Positions 1-8,007 of a stretch of DNA of 64,000 nucleotides are shown here, one piece after another; the stretch's first letter is position 1; each line of letters begins with the position of its first letter. Source of the stretch: Alteribacillus sp. YIM 98480 (GTDB taxonomy: Bacteria; Bacillota; Bacilli; Bacillales; Marinococcaceae); contig NZ_VTOK01000004.1 of NCBI RefSeq assembly GCF_009765375.1, positions 114,833 through 178,832 on the forward strand. The letters are read 5' to 3'. The notes beneath the pieces are model-generated. The model made no database searches and was not told the origin of the DNA. It saw only the letters and a program-made list of their open reading frames with translations. The position numbers were made by a program, and so were the translations under genes.

Positions 1-1
1 G

Positions 2-1174
2 GAGAAGCGTGGAGATGAACTGAAAAAGAGTGCAGCACGCACATTATTCAGTGATTACGCGGGTTCATTAATTGGTACGCTAGGTTTTGCCTTGCTATTA
101 AGTCCGTGGCTGGGTTATATCCAGACGGCATTTTTTGTGGGACTCATTAATGTGTCGGTAGCGTTTTGGCTTTCTTTTGTTTTCAAAAAAGATATTCAGA
201 AGCCAAAGAGCTCCCAAATCATAGGTTGTATCCTGATTCTGGTGATTGGGACGGGATTTATTTTCGGTGATAGTTATGCCAAAGTTCTCGAACAGCGAAT
301 GTATGACAATCCGGTTGTGATTAATGAAGAAACCCCTTATCAAAAAATTATAGGAACGAATACTCCAGGAGATTTTCGTTTTTACTTAAACGGGAATTTG
401 CAGTTTGCCGAATCGGATGAATACCGCTATCATGAAACCTTGGTTCATCCAGGGATGGGGCTGCTTCAGCATCAGCGGCAAAACACCAGCAATGGTATGG
501 ATGTATTAATAATGGGAGGAGGAGATGGTCTAGCAGTCAGGGAATTGCTTACGTATGATACCATTGATTCCATTACATTAGTAGACCTGGATCCAAAAGT
601 CACGGAGCTGGCCATGACAAGTCCTCATCTGACCGCCATTAATGAACATTCATTAGATGATGAACGGGTTGCTATTGTTCATGACGATGCTTTCTCGTTT
701 ATTAAAGAAAGCGAAGACACCTATGACTTCATTTTGTCGGATCTTCCGGACCCTAATAGTCTGGACTTAAGCAAATTATATTCAAGGGAAATGTATGGGT
801 TGATGTATGACAGGCTTGATCAACATGGCGTTGCTGTCGTGCAGTCGACAAGCCCGGTTTTTTCAAGAAAATCCTATTGGACCATTTCAGAAACCATCGA
901 AGGGGCTGGTTTTTTTGTCGATAATCTTCATGTTGACGTTCCATCTTTTGGGGACTGGGGATTTACGATGGCAGCGAAACGTCCGTTTGATGTAAATGAT
1001 ATCACCATACCAGAACAAGCTGAAACCAAGTATCTCGAGGAAGACATGCTAGCAGGATTATTTGAATTTGGAAAGGATGAAAATAAAGATATCGACGGAT
1101 TTTCTTATCAGGAAAATACGATCAATCATCCGGTATTAGCTGATTTGTATAATGACGCATGGAGATATTACTAA
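2..1174 (+). CDS. Membrane-anchored aminopropyltransferase (spermidine synthase-like), 5' truncated by window edge
   Basis: The frame is open from base 2 with no stop, so the true start lies left of the window; the first start-like codon inside it is an internal TTG at 92. The visible N-terminal part is hydrophobic (about two membrane segments). It is followed by a spermidine-synthase-type Rossmann domain with the nucleotide motif MGGGDGLAVREL, an acidic strand end VDLDP, and the active-site-like DLPDPNSLDLSKLYS segment. Known members of this membrane-bound SpeE-like group occur beside speD and a two-TM potassium channel, as here (the neighbours are on the opposite strand). The aminopropyl acceptor cannot be told from sequence. 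Only about 10 bp separate its stop from the convergent channel gene. Confidence 0.85.
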   Translation, partial: EKRGDELKKSAARTLFSDYAGSLIGTLGFALLLSPWLGYIQTAFFVGLINVSVAFWLSFVFKKDIQKPKSSQIIGCILILVIGTGFIFGDSYAKVLEQRMYDNPVVINEETPYQKIIGTNTPGDFRFYLNGNLQFAESDEYRYHETLVHPGMGLLQHQRQNTSNGMDVLIMGGGDGLAVRELLTYDTIDSITLVDLDPKVTELAMTSPHLTAINEHSLDDERVAIVHDDAFSFIKESEDTYDFILSDLPDPNSLDLSKLYSREMYGLMYDRLDQHGVAVVQSTSPVFSRKSYWTISETIEGAGFFVDNLHVDVPSFGDWGFTMAAKRPFDVNDITIPEQAETKYLEEDMLAGLFEFGKDENKDIDGFSYQENTINHPVLADLYNDAWRYY

Positions 1175-1183
1175 CCTCCATGT

Positions 1184-2218
1184 CTATGACGCGTATTCTT
1201 TCATAATTTTTTCATAGGCTTCCTGATTACAGATGACAGCAAGTTTTGTATGGGCTCGAATGGGTTCATCCCAGCCCTCGGTAAGGAATGACGTTTCATC
1301 AGCAATAAGGATAGCCCCATGCTTATCCAGTTCATCACGGGCTTGTCGATATGTGCGCCACTTATCTTTTCGGGGGATTAAATGAAGATCATCGCCGTAT
1401 TGTTTGCTGAGCAATTGCATGAAAAATGTACTAGATCCGTGGTATTCCGCAGATTTTGCAATCAAGTTTGATACGGATTGATATGAAGGAATACACTCGT
1501 TGATACCTGCTCGAGAAAAGAGTTCTTCGTGTTTATCTGACATAATTTCAGCAATCGTATAAATGGGTTTGCCGTGTTTTTCTCCGTATGCCTCGATCGT
1601 GGAGGCGATTAAATATGTTCGCCCGTCTGCCAAATCCAGGTCTTCGATATCCTGCGGTGCAAAGATTCCCACCGTTTTCGCTTCTAAGACGTTGGCGTTC
1701 TTTAGGGTTTGTTCATCTGTAGCACTTCCTCGAATATAATGAAAACGTTCGTGGTGGAAGGGAGATTTATCAAGGTTACGGTCAATTAAGACAACATGTG
1801 TGTTATTGTTTGTTAAGAGTTCTTCTACCGCACTTTGTGTTTTTCCGTCTGCCCAGCCGATAAAAACAGTGTGGTTTGTTTCTTTAAACAACAATCTTCC
1901 TTCCTCCTTTGCTTGCTTATAATGAAGCATAGAATCAAGAATTTTGGAAATGACAACCCCGATAATTCCAATGCCGATAGGATATACAAATAACATAGTA
2001 AACCATTGGCCGCCTGCTGAGACAGGAGAAATATCCCCGTATCCCACGGTTGTAGAAGTGGTCATCACCCACCACAATGCACTCATGAGGTCGAACGTTT
2101 CAGGCTCGATCCATTGAATGCCTATAACGGACATAGCCATAAAAAGTATCGTGAATATAAAAAGTGACCAGTTCCCGATATTAATTGCTTTTTCATAAAT
2201 TACCCTTAATATGTACAT
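1184..2218 (-). CDS. Two-TM potassium channel with RCK (TrkA-N) domain
   Basis: The 344-residue protein has two hydrophobic helices (about residues 17-37 and 71-92) flanking a K+ selectivity filter TTVGYGD at 56-62. A cytoplasmic Rossmann-like RCK/TrkA-N domain begins near residue 115 (HTVFIGWADGKTQS). The glycine pattern is not the textbook GxGxxG, so the nucleotide ligand is uncertain. This is the architecture of MthK/YugO-type ligand-gated K+ channels in the cytoplasmic membrane. The start overlaps the end of speD by 13 bp, so the two are probably co-transcribed and perhaps translationally coupled, which links K+ flux with polyamine synthesis. Function as a channel is secure; gating ligand and ion preference in vivo are inferred. 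Confidence 0.9.
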   Translation of the reverse strand: MYILRVIYEKAINIGNWSLFIFTILFMAMSVIGIQWIEPETFDLMSALWWVMTTSTTVGYGDISPVSAGGQWFTMLFVYPIGIGIIGVVISKILDSMLHYKQAKEEGRLLFKETNHTVFIGWADGKTQSAVEELLTNNNTHVVLIDRNLDKSPFHHERFHYIRGSATDEQTLKNANVLEAKTVGIFAPQDIEDLDLADGRTYLIASTIEAYGEKHGKPIYTIAEIMSDKHEELFSRAGINECIPSYQSVSNLIAKSAEYHGSSTFFMQLLSKQYGDDLHLIPRKDKWRTYRQARDELDKHGAILIADETSFLTEGWDEPIRAHTKLAVICNQEAYEKIMKEYAS

Positions 2219-2598
2219 TCTGACACTCCCTGTGCTTCCTCGATCCTGCCACTTCCGCGCTTCAGTAATTTTCTATGAACCGTGGATGGAGACAGACAGC
2301 GAACCATATAACTGATAGAGGCATCGGAATTAACGGAGGACCCGCACGTATAGCAGTCAATCCCGCAAAATCCCTTTTCCGGATAAGTGTGGATGCTCAT
2401 ATGGGATTCAGACAGCATAGCTAAAACCGTAACACCTTGAGGGTCAAAGCGGTGTGACTGCAGAGAAAGAATGGTTGCCCCTGCCGCAGATACGGCTTCT
2501 TTCAAGTAAGTTGTTAACGCTTGCTCATCATCAAGAAGAGAGAACGAACATCCCCATAAATCTGCTATATCGTGTTTCCCTACGGTTGTATATTCCAT
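2206..2598 (-). CDS. speD: S-adenosylmethionine decarboxylase proenzyme
   Basis: This 130-residue protein matches the prokaryotic class of AdoMet decarboxylase. The motif LSESHMSIHTYPE (62-74) contains the self-cleavage site between Glu64 and Ser65, which yields the pyruvoyl group. His70 and Cys85 in the YTCG segment are the usual processing and proton-donor residues. It makes decarboxylated AdoMet, the aminopropyl donor used by the enzyme at the left edge. Length is normal for the family. The gene is first of a minus-strand pair with the potassium channel, and a divergent DUF4178 gene starts 136 bp away. Confidence 0.93.
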   Translation of the reverse strand: MEYTTVGKHDIADLWGCSFSLLDDEQALTTYLKEAVSAAGATILSLQSHRFDPQGVTVLAMLSESHMSIHTYPEKGFCGIDCYTCGSSVNSDASISYMVRCLSPSTVHRKLLKRGSGRIEEAQGVSECTY

Positions 2599-2734
2599 AT
2601 GCTTTCCCTCCGTATACGGTTTTACCGAAATTAAACCTGCTGTTTATTTTACCATTATGCCGTTTTGTTATCTATGAAATGAATCTAAAAGAAAGAATAT
2701 GCTATACTAACAGGAATATAAAGGAGGCTGGAAC

Positions 2735-3262
2735 ATGGGCGTTTTTACAAGAATTAAAGAAATGTTTCGAGCAAGAAACGTGGATAAAGAAAAGGGAACA
2801 GTGTCGCGGACGATACAGACGTTAGCTCTGCAAGATATTGTTACATATGACCTTGAAGATTATATCGTTATTGGAAAGATAGTGTATGAGGACGGCGGCT
2901 GGGAATGGACGGTCTATCATCTAGAAGGAGAAAACAATAAACGCTGGCTTTCGCTAGAAGAGGATGATGAATGGATTATCGGAATCTATGATAAAAGCAG
3001 GACACCGGTGGAGGAACCCGGAAACCGCGTTATTACTTATGAGGGCACGGATTATCAGGTGAAAGAAAGCGGCACGGCAACCATTAAAGAAGCAGTAGGA
3101 AGTGTCGGAGCATCCGTAGGCCAGACTGTGCAATACTGGGATTTGGCCGACACGGACGCCCAGGAAAAATTACTATCCATTGAGAGGTGGGGCAGCAGTC
3201 TCGAAGCAAGCACCGGTTACGAAATTAGTGAAAAAGAAATTTCCATTATAGCAGGGACATAA
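2735..3262 (+). CDS. DUF4178 domain protein
   Basis: A 175-residue soluble protein starting at an ATG behind AAAGGAGGCTGG. It begins with a short basic helix and continues as a beta-rich domain with aromatic-acidic turns (GGWEWTVYHLEGENNKRWLSLEEDD), typical of DUF4178. Members of this family are habitually encoded with speD, membrane SpeE and the potassium channel, as here. That guilt-by-association points to an unidentified role in polyamine- or envelope-related physiology. No catalytic motif is visible. A -10-like TATACT lies about 40 bp upstream of the start. Confidence 0.75.
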   Translation: MGVFTRIKEMFRARNVDKEKGTVSRTIQTLALQDIVTYDLEDYIVIGKIVYEDGGWEWTVYHLEGENNKRWLSLEEDDEWIIGIYDKSRTPVEEPGNRVITYEGTDYQVKESGTATIKEAVGSVGASVGQTVQYWDLADTDAQEKLLSIERWGSSLEASTGYEISEKEISIIAGT

Positions 3263-3352
3263 AAAACAAAAACATGGATGACTTAGAATGGTGTTATTAA
3301 AATACGTAGAGCTTTTTCTTTTTGTATCTTTATTCCGTAAGGAGTTTCAAAA

Positions 3353-3505
3353 GTGCCAGTAATTCTAACAAGTTTTTTTTCAGCTATAATAATTTTCATT
3401 ACTGTTTTTTCTATGATTAAGGCATTAAGTATAGCTTACAGAAGAAAAGAAATTTCGATTTTAAAATATAGAATTTTAGCAGTTTTTATAAATACTGATT
3501 CCTAA
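3353..3505 (+). CDS. Small membrane peptide, 50 aa
   Basis: A GTG-started 50-codon reading frame has a good ribosome site (AAGGAG, 9 nt upstream). It encodes one strongly hydrophobic helix (VILTSFFSAIIIFITVFSMI) followed by a basic tail (YRRKE), the layout of a single-pass membrane peptide with a cytoplasmic C-terminus. The stop codon abuts a terminator-like hairpin, which supports a real transcription unit. I do not recognise the family. Confidence 0.5.
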   Translation: MPVILTSFFSAIIIFITVFSMIKALSIAYRRKEISILKYRILAVFINTDS

Positions 3506-3531
3506 AAGGAGCTACTCATACAACTCCTTTT
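3504..3531 (+). terminator. Rho-independent-like hairpin
   Basis: AAAAGGAG at 3504-3511 pairs with CTCCTTTT at 3524-3531. It overlaps the stop of the small membrane-peptide gene. Confidence 0.6.
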
Positions 3532-3724
3532 ATTACGTTAAAAGGCGCAATAGCTGAACAGAGATGTTGCTTCTTCAACTATTGGGAGGGCTGTTGGAGC
3601 AAGGAACAGAAGCTTTTAATATGATTGTCATCTGTTTTTGTATCGATTTAGTAGAAGAAGAACTTTTTATGTTTTTGCGAATATGAGTTATAATGAGGGT
3701 ATGTTGTTATTGGAGGTGGATATC

Positions 3725-3895
3725 ATGTCCATATCAGATGAAATCATTAAGGAACTTGATAGGTTAGACGAAAAAGAAAGACAAGAAGTGCTCGAAAAAA
3801 TTAAAGATAAATATATGTCCAAGGACGTTGTTTTATTAAGTAAAAACTATTCCTGGTGGAATAACGAAGAGGATGACATATATAATGAACGGTAA
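3725..3895 (+). CDS. Small antitoxin-like protein (56 aa)
   Basis: The ATG at 3725, 6-7 nt behind TTGGAGGTGG, is preferred to an in-frame start at 3638 that has no ribosome site. The product is charged and helical (DEIIKELDRLDEKERQEVLEKIKDKY) with a C-terminal tail rich in Trp/Asn/Glu (YSWWNNEEDD). This is the layout of a MazF/PemK-type antitoxin whose disordered tail wraps the toxin. The next reading frame starts 11 bp before its stop and encodes a recognisable but broken PemK/MazF toxin, which supports the assignment. Family membership beyond that is not certain. Confidence 0.6.
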   Translation: MSISDEIIKELDRLDEKERQEVLEKIKDKYMSKDVVLLSKNYSWWNNEEDDIYNER

Positions 3896-4208
3896 AATGC
3901 AACAGGGCGGTGTTTGGCTGGCTGATGTCATGTTTAAAGGGACTCGAGAAGCCAAGCGACGTCCCGTATACCCTCGGAAATGAATTAGCATTGGACATGT
4001 AATTATAGCCCCTGTAACCAGCCAGCAGCCAAGAAATGAATTTGATGTGGTTATAGAATATTGGAAAGAAGCAGGGCTGTTAAAGCCGTCTGTAGCACGA
4101 ACGTCAAAAATTATTTCTATTCATGGTTCTGAACTGAATCGTAAATTAGGGACATTACATGAACATGACCTTGAAAGGGTATTACATATGTGTAGAAATT
4201 TATTTTAA
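3885..4208 (+). pseudogene. Frameshifted PemK/MazF-like toxin
   Basis: It starts at the ATG at 3885, overlapping the antitoxin. The frame reads QQGGVWLADVMFKGTREAKRRPV, the hallmark N-terminus of PemK/MazF endoribonucleases. It then breaks near 3972 into a second frame (LGNELALDM) and again near 4000 into a third (VIIAPVTSQQPRNEFDVVIEYW...SKIISIHGSELNRKLGTL), ending at 4208. Joining the three frames restores a nearly full-length toxin of about 105 residues, so the gene is decayed by two indels rather than truncated. No active toxin can be made unless the sequence contains errors. Confidence 0.75.
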
Positions 4209-4246
4209 TTTTTTGAACTCATCTCATATTTATCTATATTACATTT

Positions 4247-4279
4247 GGGCGTTTTTCAAGGAGAAAAGCGTCTTTTTCG
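4247..4279 (+). repeat. Cassette-type 3' hairpin, copy 1
   Basis: GGGCGTTTTTC, a short AAGGA loop and GAAAAGCG (4263-4270) form a hairpin followed by a T-rich run. It belongs to the same family as the hairpins at 4532, 7736, 9252 and 9976, always on the plus strand and downstream of a small accessory gene. Confidence 0.6.
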
Positions 4280-4372
4280 TTTATTAATTAACGTACACGC
4301 CTGGAATTGGGTGGGATGATATTAAGTAAACAGGCAGTTTACTTCAACAAATGTATACAAGGTGGTATATCT

Positions 4373-4504
4373 ATGTTTATATTTGCAATCATTGCTTTTG
4401 CATTACTAATGTCTACGTTGTTTGCAATAGAGCGTAAGTTAAGTAAAGCAAACGAACAAAATAAAGAGATAATAGAACTGCTGAAAAAACAGAATGATAA
4501 CTAA
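4373..4504 (+). CDS. Small membrane protein with coiled-coil tail (43 aa)
   Basis: Start chosen at the ATG at 4373 behind AAGGTGGTATAT; an in-frame start at 4307 has no clear ribosome site. The peptide is one transmembrane helix (MFIFAIIAFALLMSTLFAI) followed by a short heptad-like charged helix (ERKLSKANEQNKEIIELLKK). Such peptides are common in Bacillaceae, but I cannot name a function. A cassette-type hairpin follows 27 bp after the stop. Confidence 0.55.
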   Translation: MFIFAIIAFALLMSTLFAIERKLSKANEQNKEIIELLKKQNDN

Positions 4505-4531
4505 ATTTTGCTTGGCGTTTATTCAAGTAAT

Positions 4532-4566
4532 GGGCGCTTTTCTTTAATAAGGAAGAGCGTCTGTTA
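4532..4566 (+). repeat. Cassette-type 3' hairpin, copy 2
   Basis: GGGCGCTTTTC and GGAAGAGCGTC pair around TTTAATAA. This is a close match to the copies at 7736 and 9252, and it sits immediately after the small membrane-protein gene. Confidence 0.65.
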
Positions 4567-4703
4567 CATGTCTCCCAGCGGTCTTGAACTTTTTTATACT
4601 GCTATTTCATTAGTATTGTTGAATAACTCAGTATATTTTGAACATACTTAGCTCATCCTAGTAGAAAAGACTAATAGGTTCGTAATTTAGGAGGAGACAG
4701 GGA

Positions 4704-4942
4704 ATGTTGTTATCAGAGGCTTGGGAAAGCTATCAGCGTGATAAAAAGATTGAGGGCTATTCAGAATTGACACTGAAAACCTATCGTTTTCAGTACCATC
4801 TGCTTTTACGATACTTCGGAGATACCGTATGAATAAAATAACTACAAATCAATTAAAAGAAACTAGTTTAGGACATCGCAATCGTTGTATCCGTTCCATT
4901 TTCAAATGGACATATGATGAGGGTTTTATTAATAAAATATAA
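4704..4942 (+). pseudogene. Remnant of a tyrosine recombinase/integrase
   Basis: An ATG at 4704 with a good GGAGGAGACAG ribosome site opens MLLSEAWESYQRDKK and then EGYSELTLKTYRFQYHLLL, a typical N-terminal SAM-like (core-binding) domain of XerC/D-type integrases. The frame ends at 4832. The reading continues in another frame from about 4829 as NKITTNQLKETSLGHRNR and RCIRSIFKWTYDEGFI, also typical of the domain but with roughly a dozen residues missing after NQLKE. The catalytic C-terminal domain (R..HxxR..Y) is absent. It is therefore a dead fragment of an integrase inside the accessory stretch. Confidence 0.75.
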
Positions 4943-4957
4943 GTGTGAGGGATGTAG

Positions 4958-5188
4958 ATGAAAGTATCATTGTCTATCTTATTTAGTTGTTTTGTCGTTT
5001 TGGTTGGCTGCAATTCAGAACAAGAGAACCAAAAAGTCTGGGTAGAGCCTTCCACAAGCAGTCAAGCAACGATAAACTCAGCAATTGAAAGGCTTTCAGA
5101 GGCTGAAGTCGATTTCAAGATTGATGATAATGGTAGAGTCATGGTAAGTGAAAAAGATATGGAAAAAGCAGTAATATGTTGTTCATGA
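4958..5188 (+). CDS. Small lipoprotein ending in a Cys-Cys-Ser tail
   Basis: ATG at 4958 behind GTGAGGGATGTAG. Residues 1-18 form a lipoprotein signal ending in LVGC, so Cys18 should be lipidated and the protein held on the outer face of the membrane. The mature part is short (about 58 residues) and acidic, ending VDFKIDDNGRVMVSEKDMEKA followed by VICCS. The last third is found a second time as a decayed fragment at 6100-6218. I know of no function for this family. Confidence 0.6.
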   Translation: MKVSLSILFSCFVVLVGCNSEQENQKVWVEPSTSSQATINSAIERLSEAEVDFKIDDNGRVMVSEKDMEKAVICCS

Positions 5189-5382
5189 GGAGAAGGATTA
5201 CGGAATTTATAAAATGTTTATTGGAAAAGAATATAGTCCCGCTAAACAGTAATAAATGTTCCATGGACTGCTTCTCCCCATTCTTATTAAATCTAGGTAG
5301 AGACCAGAAAATAAATATTCAGACAAATTTTAGAACATGATATAATGAACTCAAGAAGACATGAAGATTGCGAGGGATATGT

Positions 5383-5667
5383 ATGTTAGACGATCTTCAA
5401 GAAAAACGCGACTTGATTTTGAAAATAGCAAGGGAGCATGGCATTAAAAACGTAAGAGTGTTTGGTTCGGTGGCAAGATCTGAAGACGGATCTGCGAGTG
5501 ACCTTGATCTGCTAGTGGATTTCGAAGAAGGAAGAAGTTTGTTTGATTTGATACGTTTTAAACAAGATATGGAAGACTTACTTAAAATAAAGGTTGATGT
5601 CGTTACAGAAAATTCGATTCACTGGCGTATTAAAGAAGACGTGTTAAATGGAGCCATACAACTATGA
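5383..5667 (+). CDS. mntA: MntA-type nucleotidyltransferase antitoxin
   Basis: The ATG at 5383, with GAGGG 7 nt upstream, gives 94 residues; a TTG 15 bp earlier is less likely. The minimal nucleotidyltransferase signature is complete: GSVARSEDGSASDLDL has Gly28-Ser29, ten residues, then Asp40-x-Asp42, the metal-binding pair. In characterised HEPN-MNT (type VII) toxin-antitoxin systems this enzyme inactivates its partner HepT by adding AMP groups to a tyrosine. The partner gene follows with a 4-bp ATGA overlap, as expected. Confidence 0.88.
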   Translation: MLDDLQEKRDLILKIAREHGIKNVRVFGSVARSEDGSASDLDLLVDFEEGRSLFDLIRFKQDMEDLLKIKVDVVTENSIHWRIKEDVLNGAIQL

Positions 5668-5996
5668 AAGATGACAAGCTCTATTTGACTCATATTTTAG
5701 AGTGTATAACAAATATTGAAACGTACCTTCCAAATGGAGAGGAAGACTTTTTTCGTTCAAAATTAATACAAGATGCGGTGATTCGCAATTTAGAAATTAT
5801 TGGAGAAGCTACAAAACGTGTATCAAAAGACTTTCGAGAGCAACATTCACACGTGCCGTGGCGCGAGATGGCAGGACTAAGAGACGTGTTAATTCATGAC
5901 TATTTTGGAGTGGATAACGGCATCGTCTGGAATGTGGTTGAAAAAGAGATTCCACCATTAAAAGACAAAATCACTGACTTACTAAATCAATTATAG
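5664..5996 (+). CDS. hepT: HepT-like HEPN ribonuclease toxin
   Basis: This 110-residue all-helical protein of the DUF86/HepT family carries the HEPN ribonuclease motif as RDVLIHDY: Arg73, four residues, His78, then Tyr80. The Arg/His pair is catalytic in HEPN toxins, and the adjacent Tyr is the residue AMPylated by MntA in studied pairs. It overlaps mntA by 4 bp, so the two are translationally coupled. Both genes look intact. The expected role is a type VII toxin in stress or phage defence. Confidence 0.88.
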   Translation: MKDDKLYLTHILECITNIETYLPNGEEDFFRSKLIQDAVIRNLEIIGEATKRVSKDFREQHSHVPWREMAGLRDVLIHDYFGVDNGIVWNVVEKEIPPLKDKITDLLNQL

Positions 5997-6099
5997 GAAA
6001 TCACAACGTTTGGCTTTGTCTAAGTCAAGCGTTTTGTTTAAGAAGTTGAGTGTTAATAAAAGGTATATTCCAGAATCGGGTGCAATTCTGTAGTAAAGG

Positions 6100-6218
6100 A
6101 TTGTGCTCTTTCTATATCTAAAGGGCCAGATGCTGGAGTCGATTTCAAGATTGATGATAACGGTAAAGTCTTTATAAGTGAAAAGGATATGGAAAAGGCA
6201 ATAATTTGTTGTTCATAA
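6100..6218 (+). pseudogene. Second, truncated copy of the CCS-tailed lipoprotein gene
   Basis: The sequence from about 6136 repeats the 3' end of the gene at 4958-5188 and even the following GGAGAAGGATTA. Translated, it gives VDFKIDDNGKVFISEKDMEKA then IICCS. The signal peptide and start are missing; stops lie just upstream (TAGTAA at about 6092). It is a duplicated, decayed 3' fragment. Confidence 0.65.
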
Positions 6219-6231
6219 GGAGAAGGATTAG

Positions 6232-6525
6232 GTGAACGGGCAGGCTTGTTCAATAACAAGTATTATATGGAGGTCTTTTGTGAGGATTGTATGGTTTCCG
6301 TTATTATCATCAGTCGGGACAATGGCTCTATTATATTGGATTGGAAATATATTTAACTTGTCTCTTCTTAGGTTTTCATTTGTTCTTAATGAACCGTTAG
6401 AAAATGGGTTGATTTTTGATGCAAATATTGCAATACTTCCTTTTGCTATCGGCTTAATAGTTGGATTTATTGTGGAACGCATAGTTAAAGTCAGAAGCAA
6501 AAGATTTACTAACGAGGTTCAATGA
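6232..6525 (+). CDS. Small two-TM membrane protein
   Basis: A GTG start at 6232 behind AAGGAGAAGGATTAG gives 97 residues. Two hydrophobic spans are visible (IVWFPLLSSVGTMALLYWIG at about 20-39 and ANIAILPFAIGLIVGFIVERI at about 65-85), with a basic C-terminus (KVRSKRF) that should face the cytoplasm. I do not recognise the family. The 314 bp after it hold no convincing gene. Confidence 0.5.
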   Translation: MNGQACSITSIIWRSFVRIVWFPLLSSVGTMALLYWIGNIFNLSLLRFSFVLNEPLENGLIFDANIAILPFAIGLIVGFIVERIVKVRSKRFTNEVQ

Positions 6526-6839
6526 AAAGAAAGAGATAAAATGAAGAAAAAATGGGGATAAATAAGTTCAAATTTTGCTGAAGGTGTTATTCCACTAACG
6601 GACGCGATTGTTAAAAAATGTTGGCTTAGCGTGTAAAGATTCCAATTCACCTATATGTGTTACTGAAACTGTATATGATTCGGCGGAAACATTTATAGCA
6701 AATTCAGAAACCAACAATACATATCAAGCATTTTTGTATGAGAATACCCACTTAACACGTGGAAGGGTTTATCAACCGAGTCTTCATATATTTGGAGCGA
6801 CACAATTGAGTATTAAAAAGATAAAAAGGAGTAAAGCTA
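6526..6839 (+). other. 314-bp stretch without a convincing gene
   Basis: A reading frame is open through much of it, but it has no ribosome site, resembles no family I know and runs into the next gene out of frame. It may be the remains of a lost accessory gene. The AAAAAGGAGTAAAGCTA at its end is the ribosome site of the DUF368 gene. Confidence 0.4.
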
Positions 6840-7658
6840 ATGCACATATTTTTGAGAGGTATGGCTGTGGGGGTTACAGAGTCTGTTCCTGGTGTTAGCG
6901 GGAGTACAGTTGCCATTATCTTAGGCATATACAATCAATTGTTGTACTCCTTAAGTCTATTGACAACACCACGCAGAAAAGAAGCTCTTCCTTTCTTGTT
7001 TGTTTTTGGGATAGGAATGGTTTGTGGCTTTGGTATGTCTATTTATATTGTTGATTACTTTCTCCATAATTTCCAGGCACCAACCTTAATGTTTTTTGCG
7101 GGAGTTGTTCTTGGGTTTCTGCCTGATCTATGGAAAGAGACGATCTCCCACACAGCTTTTAAGATAAAATGGAAATACTGGGGTATTTTAGTTTTTTCCT
7201 GTTTATTGGTGGTATTCAGTCAATTTCTTGTTGACGTGAAAGTATTAGACGTGGAGCAGTTGTCAATAGTTACTTGTATCTTTTTAATAGCGGCTGGTTT
7301 TTTAGCGAGTTCGGCTCTTGTTTTACCTGGTATGAGCGGAGCTCTCATTTTAACCATACTGGGTACATATGAAGTGGCTGTTCAATCATTGAAAAGCATG
7401 AACCTTCCCGTAGTTCTGGCGGTTGGTTCTGGTGTTATATTGGGTGTCCTTGTGATGAGCAGGTTTATACAATTTCTGTTGAAGCGCTATCCTCTTGGGA
7501 CTTATTTAGCGATAATTGGATTGTTGAGTGGTTCAGTGTTTGCGATTATTTACAGTATAGAGGATCAGGTGGGTATTGCTTCCTTGGGGTTTATTATCAT
7601 AGGGATTATTGTTGTTACGACGTTAACTAAAACAAAAATAAAGGTGTCTGAACTTTAA
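6840..7658 (+). CDS. DUF368 family polyprenyl-phosphate transporter (PopT-like)
   Basis: The 272-residue polytopic membrane protein has about eight hydrophobic segments. It has the DUF368 hallmarks: an N-terminal GMAVGVTESVPGVSGSTVA loop and an internal repeat of it, LVLPGMSGALILTILG (about 164-179). Members of DUF368 (PopT) were shown to return undecaprenyl phosphate across the membrane for reuse in wall synthesis, a job shared with DedA-family UptA. The start is the ATG at 6840 with a strong AAAGGAG site. A cassette-type hairpin lies about 80 bp downstream. Confidence 0.85.
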   Translation: MHIFLRGMAVGVTESVPGVSGSTVAIILGIYNQLLYSLSLLTTPRRKEALPFLFVFGIGMVCGFGMSIYIVDYFLHNFQAPTLMFFAGVVLGFLPDLWKETISHTAFKIKWKYWGILVFSCLLVVFSQFLVDVKVLDVEQLSIVTCIFLIAAGFLASSALVLPGMSGALILTILGTYEVAVQSLKSMNLPVVLAVGSGVILGVLVMSRFIQFLLKRYPLGTYLAIIGLLSGSVFAIIYSIEDQVGIASLGFIIIGIIVVTTLTKTKIKVSEL

Positions 7659-7735
7659 GGTGACGGCTTTCCACACGGAATCATGAAATAGCAATTAATC
7701 AATCTAGGTAATTTCCATGAAAAACTTCCATTAAA

Positions 7736-7771
7736 GGGCGCATTCCTGTAATAAGGACTGCGTTCTTTTTT
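7736..7771 (+). repeat. Cassette-type 3' hairpin, copy 3
   Basis: GGGCGCATTCC, TGTAATA and AGGACTGCGTTC followed by TTTTTT. The 22 bp after it (TTTGGGCCATATTTGAG) recur after copy 4 at 9290, so the repeat is longer than the hairpin. Nothing else was seen in the 7659-8007 gap apart from the ribosome site of the sigma-factor gene. Confidence 0.65.
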
Positions 7772-8007
7772 GAATTTGGGCCATATTTGAGAAGATGAAA
7801 AGCTAAATATACAGTTGAAAACGCTCGAATTAACTTAGCCGAGCATTTTATTTTATGGTAAAGTCATTGTTTATTTTATTGTCACTATTAGAATTCGAGA
7901 TGAATACATTTTAATTTTACATAATCAAAAACAAAAAAGTGTGTAACTTTAAGATCTTTCATCCGTTGTTAAGGTGTAAAAGAAATATATATAGAGGAGA
8001 TGGGATA

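Noticed and set aside
6608-6898. Open frame before the DUF368 gene
   Set aside because: No ribosome site, no recognisable family and overlap with a secure gene.
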